The notes under the pieces were generated by a model that was not told where the DNA came from, did no database searches, and worked only from the letters and a program-made list of their open reading frames with translations. From DASTQL01 sp035761805 (GTDB taxonomy: Bacteria > Actinomycetota > Actinomycetes > Jiangellales > Jiangellaceae), in the NCBI GenBank assembly GCA_035761805.1, contig DASTQL010000133.1:1-14469 (forward strand): a DNA stretch of 14,469 nucleotides. The letters are read 5' to 3'. Shown here in pieces: positions 7,498 to 14,469 of the stretch; position 1 is the stretch's first letter; each line of letters opens with the position of its first letter. Position numbers and translations under genes: made by a program.

Positions 7498-8139
7498 GTG
7501 GACATTGTCGTCAAGGGCCGTCACTGCGAGGTCTCGGACCGGTTCCGCCAGCACGTCGCCGACAAGCTCGCGAAGCTCGAACGGCTGGACCACAAGGTCA
7601 TCCGGATCGACGTCGAGGTGTGCAAGGAACGCAACCCGCGCCAGGCCGACCAGAAGGAGCGGATCGAGCTCACCGTCCACTCCAAGGGCCCGGTGGTGCG
7701 CGCCGAGGCCGCTGCCGAGGACCGCTACGCCGCCCTCGACCTGGCCCACGACCGGCTCGCCGGCCAGCTCCGCCGCGCCGCCGACCGGCGGCGGATCCAT
7801 CGCGGCAGCCGCACGCCGATCTCGGTCGGCCAGGCGATGGCCGCGGTCAACGGCTCCCTGACAGCCCCTGCCGAGCCCGCGGCTCCGGAGCCGCCGCCCG
7901 CGCCCCCTCGCACGGACGACGTGTCCCTGACCGGCCCGCTCGAGGTCGACGGCGACGGCCCCCTGGTCGTGCGCGAGAAGACCCACGAGGCCGACCCGAT
8001 GAGCCTCGACCAGGCGTTGTACGAGATGGAGCTGGTCGGGCACGACTTCTACCTCTTCGTCGATGCGGGCTCCCGCCAGCCGAGCGTGGTGTACCGCCGA
8101 CGGGGCTACGACTACGGCGTGATCCGGCTGGCCGTCTGA
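7498..8139 (+). CDS. hpf: Ribosome hibernation promoting factor, long form
   Basis: The protein has 213 residues. The N-terminal S30AE domain (about 1-100) begins with MDIVVKGRHCEVSDRFR and is rich in basic residues; it binds the 30S decoding region. A Pro/Ala linker (about 122-140) leads to the C-terminal dimerisation domain (about 158-213: VVREKTHEADPMSLDQALYE, then GHDFYLFVDA and VVYRRRGYDYGVIRL). The long form dimerises inactive 70S ribosomes into 100S particles in stationary phase or stress. The GTG at 7498 is preferred because GGAGG stands 4 bases upstream and the protein then starts at the family's usual residue. An in-frame ATG at 7399 would add 33 residues of Pro/Ala/Gly-rich sequence; see findings. 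The gene follows comF, as in M. tuberculosis. Confidence 0.95.
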   Translation: MDIVVKGRHCEVSDRFRQHVADKLAKLERLDHKVIRIDVEVCKERNPRQADQKERIELTVHSKGPVVRAEAAAEDRYAALDLAHDRLAGQLRRAADRRRIHRGSRTPISVGQAMAAVNGSLTAPAEPAAPEPPPAPPRTDDVSLTGPLEVDGDGPLVVREKTHEADPMSLDQALYEMELVGHDFYLFVDAGSRQPSVVYRRRGYDYGVIRLAV

Positions 8140-8147
8140 CCCACGCG

Positions 8148-8171
8148 GCGGGACGGGCGGACGGTCCCCGC
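8148..8171 (+). terminator. Weak hairpin after hpf
   Basis: GCGGGAC at 8148-8154 can pair with GTCCCCGC at 8164-8171, giving 7 base pairs with one bulged C and a 9-base loop. It starts 9 bases after the hpf stop. No T tract follows, so termination would be of the tail-less type common in high-GC actinobacteria, or the structure may be incidental. Confidence 0.3.
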
Positions 8172-8214
8172 GGGTCCGGGCTCGTTGTCGGTGGGGCATG
8201 ACACCATCCGGTCC

Positions 8215-9432
8215 GTGGTCGCCCTGCCCCAGTCGTCGCTCTCCCTGGCCGCCGCCCGCCGCCTGGCGCTGGCCGCGCAGGGCTTCGCCGACCCACGTCC
8301 GCTGCGCCCCGACCGCCGGGTGCTTCGGCGGGTGACGGGCCGCGTGGCACTGCTGCAGGTCGACTCGGTCAACGTGCTCACGCGCGCCCACTACCTGCCG
8401 CTCTACAGCCGGCTCGGGCCCTACCCGTCCGCGCTGCTGGACCGGGCGTCGTCGCAGCCCCCGCGCCTGCTGTTCGAGTACTGGGGGCACGAGGCCTCGC
8501 TGCTGCGGGTCGACCTCCAGCCGCTGCTGCGGTGGCGGATGGCACGGGCGCTCGACGACGCCTGGGGTGGTATCCGCGGGATCGCGACCGAGCGGCCCGA
8601 GCTCGTCGCCTGGGTGCTCGAGGAGGTGCGTGAACGCGGGCCGGTCTCGGCGGGCGAGATCGAGCACGACACCCCCCGCCCGACCGGCGGTTGGGGGTGG
8701 AACTGGTCGGAGGTCAAGCGGGCGCTCGAGTTCCTGTTCTGGTCGGGCCAGGTCACCAGCGCCCGACGCCGCGGCTTCGAGCGCCTCTACGACCTGCCCG
8801 AGCGCGTCCTCCCCGCGGAGGTGCTGGCAGCCCCCACGCCGACCCCGGCCGAGGCGCACCGCGAGCTGGTGCGGATCGCCGCGCAGGCACACGGGGTCGC
8901 GTCCGTGGGCTGCCTGCGCGACTACTTCCGGCTGGAGCTGGACCCCACGCGGACGGCGGTGGCCGAGCTGGTCGAGGCCGGTGAGCTGGTCCCGGTGACG
9001 GTGCGGGGCTGGTCGAGGCCGGCCTACCTGCACCGCGAGGCCCGGATCCCCCGGCGGGTCGGGGCGCGAGCACTCGTCGGGCCGTTCGACTCGCTCGTCT
9101 GGGACCGGGCGCGCACCGAGGCGATCTTCGGCTTCCGCTACCGCCTCGAGATCTACGTTCCCCGGGGGCGCCGGGTCCACGGCTACTACGTGCTGCCGTT
9201 CCTGCTCGGAGACCGTCTCGTGGCGCGGGTCGACCTCAAGGCCGACCGCCGGGCCGGCGTCCTGCGCGTGCAAGCCGCGTGGGAGGAGCCGGGTGCCCCA
9301 GGTGAGACCGCCGAGGAGCTGGCCGACGAGCTCGCCGTCCTGGCGGGGTGGCTGGGGCTGTCCGGCGTGGAGGTGACCGGTCAGGGCGACCTCGGCCCAG
9401 CCCTGGCCGAGACCGTCCGGCGCGCGGCCTGA
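8215..9432 (+). CDS. Winged-helix DNA glycosylase, YcaQ/AlkX-like (HTH_42 family)
   Basis: The protein has 405 residues from GTG 8215. It belongs to the HTH_42 family of winged-helix DNA glycosylases, which remove bulky or cross-linked alkylated bases. Visible marks are SLAAARRLALAAQGF (10-24), LLQVDSVNVLTRAHY (46-60) and EYWGHEASLL (88-97). A winged-helix region holds WNWSEVKRALEFLFWSGQV (162-180), and further marks are VGPFDSLVWDR (288-298) and YYVLPFLLGDRLVARVDLKA (324-343). The active-site triplet is Q48-V-D50, i.e. the QxD form of YcaQ/AlkX rather than the QxQ form of the antibiotic-resistance enzyme AlkZ, so a general role in interstrand crosslink or alkylation repair is the better guess. 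Starts at TTG 8185 and GTG 8191 are also in frame, and none has a strong ribosome binding site. GTG 8215 puts the conserved N-terminal motif near residue 10. The gene converges on the GNAT gene with 36 bases between them. Confidence 0.9.
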   Translation: MVALPQSSLSLAAARRLALAAQGFADPRPLRPDRRVLRRVTGRVALLQVDSVNVLTRAHYLPLYSRLGPYPSALLDRASSQPPRLLFEYWGHEASLLRVDLQPLLRWRMARALDDAWGGIRGIATERPELVAWVLEEVRERGPVSAGEIEHDTPRPTGGWGWNWSEVKRALEFLFWSGQVTSARRRGFERLYDLPERVLPAEVLAAPTPTPAEAHRELVRIAAQAHGVASVGCLRDYFRLELDPTRTAVAELVEAGELVPVTVRGWSRPAYLHREARIPRRVGARALVGPFDSLVWDRARTEAIFGFRYRLEIYVPRGRRVHGYYVLPFLLGDRLVARVDLKADRRAGVLRVQAAWEEPGAPGETAEELADELAVLAGWLGLSGVEVTGQGDLGPALAETVRRAA

Positions 9433-9468
9433 AGCCGCCCGTGCCCGGAGACGGTTCGGATCTCGTGA

Positions 9469-10593
9469 TCACGGGAGTGGGGCCTCGCCGCGGAGCAGGT
9501 CGTACCACCGCAGGTCGACCACCGAGCCGTCGCCGAGGCGCTCGGCCGCCCGCTCCACCCCCATCGGTCGGAAGCCGTTGTGCTCGATCACCCGACGCGA
9601 CGCCTCGTTGCCCTCGGCGTGGGCCACGACCAGGCGGTCCAGGCCCAGCCCGCCGTCCTCCACGGGGACGAAGGCGTGCCGGACGATCAACCGAACCCCC
9701 GCAGCGGCCACCCCCGTGCCTCGCACGCGCGGGTGCACCCAGTAGCCGACCTCGGCGCCGTCACGACGGGCGTCGAGGCCCATCAGCGAGAACGCCCCGA
9801 TGGCCGGACCGCCGGTCGGGTCGGCGGCGGCCCAGTGCACCGCCCGCCCCGCGGAGGCGTCCTCCTCCCTGCTCCGGATGTGACCGATGGCCACGTCGCG
9901 CGTGTACGGGTCCGGCAGCTCGCCCAGCCAGTGCCGCGTCACCGGGTCGGTACAGGCCTCGACGAGCGCGTCCGCGTCCTCCTCGACGAAGCGGCGCAGG
10001 ACGACCCGCCCGCCGCGCAGCTGGGGCGTGGCCGCCCACGGGGTCGGCGGCGCGAGGGGATCACCCCGCAGCAGCGTGCCGGACCACTCGTCGCGGCGCT
10101 CGCCACGCTGGGCGCCGTCCAGCCGCAGGCGCCCCTCCACCCGGAAGCCGGCCTTCCACGCCACCCGGCGCGAGGCCCAGTTGCCGACGTAGGCCCTCCA
10201 GATGACGCGTCGTAGGTCGAGACCGTCGGCGTCGAGCGCGTGCCGGGCAACGGTGCGGAGAGCGGTCGTGGTCAGCCCGCGACCACGGCCGGAGGGCGCG
10301 GTCCAGTAGCCCACCTCGGCCGATCCGTCGGCGATCCCGGTGAGGCCGATCATGCCGAGCAGCGGGCCGCCGTCGCTCTCGCGCACCGCCCACGTCGTGG
10401 CAGCACCCGTTGCCCAGCCCATCGGGACCGTCCGGCCCAGGAAGTCCTCGGCGTGCCCCCGTACGTACGGCGAAGGCACGGTGGTCCAGGCCTGGATCAG
10501 CGGGTCCTGGCAGGCGACGGTGACCGCCTCGGCGTCGGCCGGCACCGCGGGCGACAGCACGACGCCGTCGTCGCGGAGCTCGTACGGGTCCAT
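9469..10593 (-). CDS. Tandem-domain GNAT family N-acetyltransferase
   Basis: The protein has 374 residues and consists of two RimJ/RimL-type GNAT domains in one chain. Domain 1 is at about residues 5-178, with the acetyl-CoA loop in GYWTAPSGRGRGLTTTALR (95-113) and the NWASRRVAWKAGFRVEGRLR helix-strand (138-157). Domain 2 is at about 193-372, with GYWVHPRVRGTGVAAAGVRL (283-302) and NEASRRVIEHNGF (329-341). The linker (about 179-192) is rich in proline and alanine. Both acetyl-CoA loops look intact (RGRG and RGTG), so both domains could be active. Domains of this kind acetylate protein N-termini, small amines or aminoacyl compounds; the substrate is not deducible. ATG 10593 is chosen because AGGA lies 8 bases upstream; ATG 10602 would add three residues. 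The gene is divergent from secA. Confidence 0.9.
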   Translation of the reverse strand: MDPYELRDDGVVLSPAVPADAEAVTVACQDPLIQAWTTVPSPYVRGHAEDFLGRTVPMGWATGAATTWAVRESDGGPLLGMIGLTGIADGSAEVGYWTAPSGRGRGLTTTALRTVARHALDADGLDLRRVIWRAYVGNWASRRVAWKAGFRVEGRLRLDGAQRGERRDEWSGTLLRGDPLAPPTPWAATPQLRGGRVVLRRFVEEDADALVEACTDPVTRHWLGELPDPYTRDVAIGHIRSREEDASAGRAVHWAAADPTGGPAIGAFSLMGLDARRDGAEVGYWVHPRVRGTGVAAAGVRLIVRHAFVPVEDGGLGLDRLVVAHAEGNEASRRVIEHNGFRPMGVERAAERLGDGSVVDLRWYDLLRGEAPLP

Positions 10594-10753
10594 GCCGGTC
10601 ATCCTGCCGGGGCACCCCGAGCCACGGCGAGCCGTTATCGTCCCGTCATCGGGTCCCGACGACCCACGTACGATGGTTCGTCGGACCGCGCCCACCACCG
10701 CGGCCCCGTGCCATCCGCCCGCGGGCGACCGACACCGCCAAGGAGCTGACCGC
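10594..10753. promoter_or_regulatory. Divergent promoter region between the GNAT gene and secA
   Basis: On the plus strand TACGAT at 10669-10674 fits a TANNNT -10 box for secA; it would give a leader of roughly 70 bases, and no good -35 is visible. On the minus strand GATAAC (10639-10634) is a possible -10 for the acetyltransferase gene, with a leader of about 35 bases. The secA ribosome binding site is the strong AAGGAG at 10740-10745, 8 bases before the GTG. The leader also holds the palindrome CGCCCGCGGGCG at 10716-10727. No SecM-like arrest peptide or other leader ORF was recognised. Confidence 0.4.
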
Positions 10754-13594
<2,841 letters not shown>

Positions 13595-13606
13595 TCGCCC
13601 GCTCGG

Positions 13607-13627
13607 TGACCTGGCCGGGCCAGGTCA
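13607..13627. terminator. Hairpin between secA and the convergent DUF6459 gene
   Basis: TGACCTGGC (13607-13615) pairs perfectly with GCCAGGTCA (13619-13627): 9 base pairs around a 3-base loop. It lies 12 bases after the secA stop, and its right arm contains the stop codon of the convergent gene. The symmetrical structure between two convergent genes suits a bidirectional terminator. There is no T tract on either side, as is common in actinobacteria. Confidence 0.65.
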
Positions 13628-14254
13628 GATCACCTCGAGGGCGGTGCACCGCCAGCGGCCGTCGAGGCCCTCGAGACGCAGGGCCAGCGCCCGGCACCGG
13701 CGTCCCGCCTGGACCACGGCGCTCGCCTCGACGACGCCGTCCCTCGGCGTCGACACCCGCAACGCCCGGACCAGCGGTCGACCGACCCCCGCCGCCCCGG
13801 CCCGTCGGCGTGCCGTGACCGCCCGCATGGTGACGGTGGCGTAGACCTCCTCGTCGGTCCACGGGAGCAGCTGCTGGACCGGGCGGTGGCCCGCGAGCGC
13901 CTCTGCGAGCGCCTGGGCGAGCCGCGCCGTCCACCGCCGGGGCTCCGGGAGGGCCGCGCCGGGCGTCGGCCGACGCGCCGTCAGCGTCGCGAGCCCTTCG
14001 TCCTCGGCGTCGGACCGGCTGCCGGGCGCCGCCAGGTCGGAGTCGGCAAGCAACCTGAGCTGGGCCGGGGGCTCAGGCACGGCCGGGAGACCGCCGGGGA
14101 GGACGTAGGCCAGGGCGAGCGCCCCCTGGGTGGCCGCTTCCCGCCGCTGGTCGCCGAGCTCGTCGTCGTACGGGGGCTGGCTCTGGGGGACGGGCAGCAG
14201 GCGCACGCCGGTGCTGCCACGCGGGGACAGGGTGGCTCGGGTGGTACCGGACAT
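13625..14254 (-). CDS. Rv3235 family (DUF6459) protein
   Basis: The protein has 209 residues. ATG 14254 has GGAGG five bases upstream. It has no signal peptide or membrane segment. The N-terminal half is low in order and rich in Pro and Ala, with QLRLLADSD at about 65-73. The C-terminal half is a compact alpha/beta domain: RRWTARLAQALAEALAGHRP (105-124), QQLLPWTDEEVYATV (126-140), RVSTPRDGVVEASAVVQAG (165-183), then a closing strand pair RCRALALRLEG and RWRCTALEV near the end. This ending and the position next to secA match the family named after M. tuberculosis Rv3235, whose function is unknown. The fold resembles small NTF2-like proteins, which is only an impression. The gene follows the LysM gene by 21 bases and is probably co-transcribed with it. 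Confidence 0.82.
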   Translation of the reverse strand: MSGTTRATLSPRGSTGVRLLPVPQSQPPYDDELGDQRREAATQGALALAYVLPGGLPAVPEPPAQLRLLADSDLAAPGSRSDAEDEGLATLTARRPTPGAALPEPRRWTARLAQALAEALAGHRPVQQLLPWTDEEVYATVTMRAVTARRRAGAAGVGRPLVRALRVSTPRDGVVEASAVVQAGRRCRALALRLEGLDGRWRCTALEVI

Positions 14255-14275
14255 GGGGTCCTCCAGGAGCGTGTG

Positions 14276-14469
14276 TCAGGCCTGGGCCGGCGGGCGGAGC
14301 ACCGTGCCGGGGAGCAGGAGGTGGGGGTCGTCTCCGACGACGTCACGGTTCGTCTCGTACCAGCGCGGCCACTCGGTGGCGATCTCGGCGTCGGTGGCGT
14401 CGCCGTTCAGCGCCCTGGCCGCGATCTGCCAGAGCGAGTCTCCGCGGCGGACGACCACCTCGTCGGTGA
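14276..14469 (-). CDS. LysM domain protein, C-terminal part (gene enters from the right edge)
   Basis: Only the last 63 codons are visible; the start lies beyond the right edge. The fragment is a LysM peptidoglycan-binding module: VVVRRGDSLWQIAARAL holds the conserved GDSLW-IA core. An inserted acidic helix follows, then WPRWYETNRDVVGDDPHLLL and a closing PGTVLRPP. The PGTxLxxP ending and the W-x-x-x-Y-E-x-N-x-x-x-V spacing are typical of LysM units placed at the C-terminus of larger actinobacterial membrane proteins. The protein therefore probably sits at the cell surface or binds the wall, but the N-terminal part, needed to name it, is missing. A GTG inside the fragment at 14458 is not needed as a start because the frame is open to the edge. 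Confidence 0.88.
   Translation of the reverse strand, partial: TDEVVVRRGDSLWQIAARALNGDATDAEIATEWPRWYETNRDVVGDDPHLLLPGTVLRPPAQA

Noticed and set aside
8185..8214. Earlier in-frame starts (TTG 8185, GTG 8191) for the glycosylase gene
   Set aside because: They lack a ribosome binding site and only add residues before the conserved N-terminal motif. They are not excluded, but GTG 8215 is preferred.
6529..9273. A 914-codon minus-strand open frame opposite comF, hpf and the glycosylase gene
   Set aside because: It spans three recognised plus-strand genes and their spacers, and its translation is rich in Arg, Gly, Pro and His with no recognisable domain.
9462..9477. A 16-base near-palindrome around CGTGATCACG at the end of the acetyltransferase gene
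   Set aside because: It has no room for a loop, includes the stop codon and has no tail. It is too weak to call a terminator.

Overview
The window is a very GC-rich, densely coded stretch of an actinobacterial chromosome. GTG starts, overlapping stop/start codons and the order mtrA-mtrB-lpqB-comF-hpf followed by secA all match the corresponding core locus of Mycobacterium tuberculosis (Rv3246c to Rv3240c). The inserted genes between hpf and secA, and the DUF4129/DUF4350 cluster next to mtrA, suggest a relative of Nocardioidaceae or a nearby high-GC order; this placement is inference from gene order only.

Layout. (1) 1-2119, minus strand: a three-gene operon running out of the left edge. It holds a proline-rich multi-pass membrane protein, a DUF4129 protein and the N-terminus of a DUF4350 protein, joined by two 4-base GTGA overlaps. 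(2) 2120-2292: a divergent control region with strong dyad symmetry and no TA dinucleotide. (3) 2293-9432, plus strand: MtrA response regulator, MtrB sensor kinase, LpqB lipoprotein, ComF-type phosphoribosyltransferase, long-form hibernation factor HPF, and a YcaQ/AlkX-type winged-helix DNA glycosylase. (4) 9469-10593, minus: a protein made of two tandem GNAT acetyltransferase domains. (5) 10754-13594, plus: SecA, the Sec translocase ATPase. (6) 13625-14469, minus: an Rv3235-family (DUF6459) protein preceded by the C-terminal LysM end of a gene that enters from the right edge. A clear hairpin separates secA from the convergent DUF6459 gene.

How the genes fit together. MtrA, MtrB and LpqB form the conserved actinobacterial system that couples envelope and septum status to transcription. 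The divergent DUF4129/DUF4350 cluster encodes membrane proteins that in relatives accompany MoxR and DUF58 genes, so a shared envelope-related control region is plausible. HPF and ComF are housekeeping or stress genes that travel with this locus, and SecA exports envelope proteins. All coding space is accounted for: there is no gene-free stretch above 300 bases, and I saw no rRNA, tRNA, CRISPR array, insertion sequence, prophage or defence genes.

I do not see a convincing undescribed system. The observations most worth a second look are the dyad-rich, TA-free mtrA control region, a possible leaderless alternative start for HPF, the hairpins between mtrA and mtrB, and the tandem GNAT protein.
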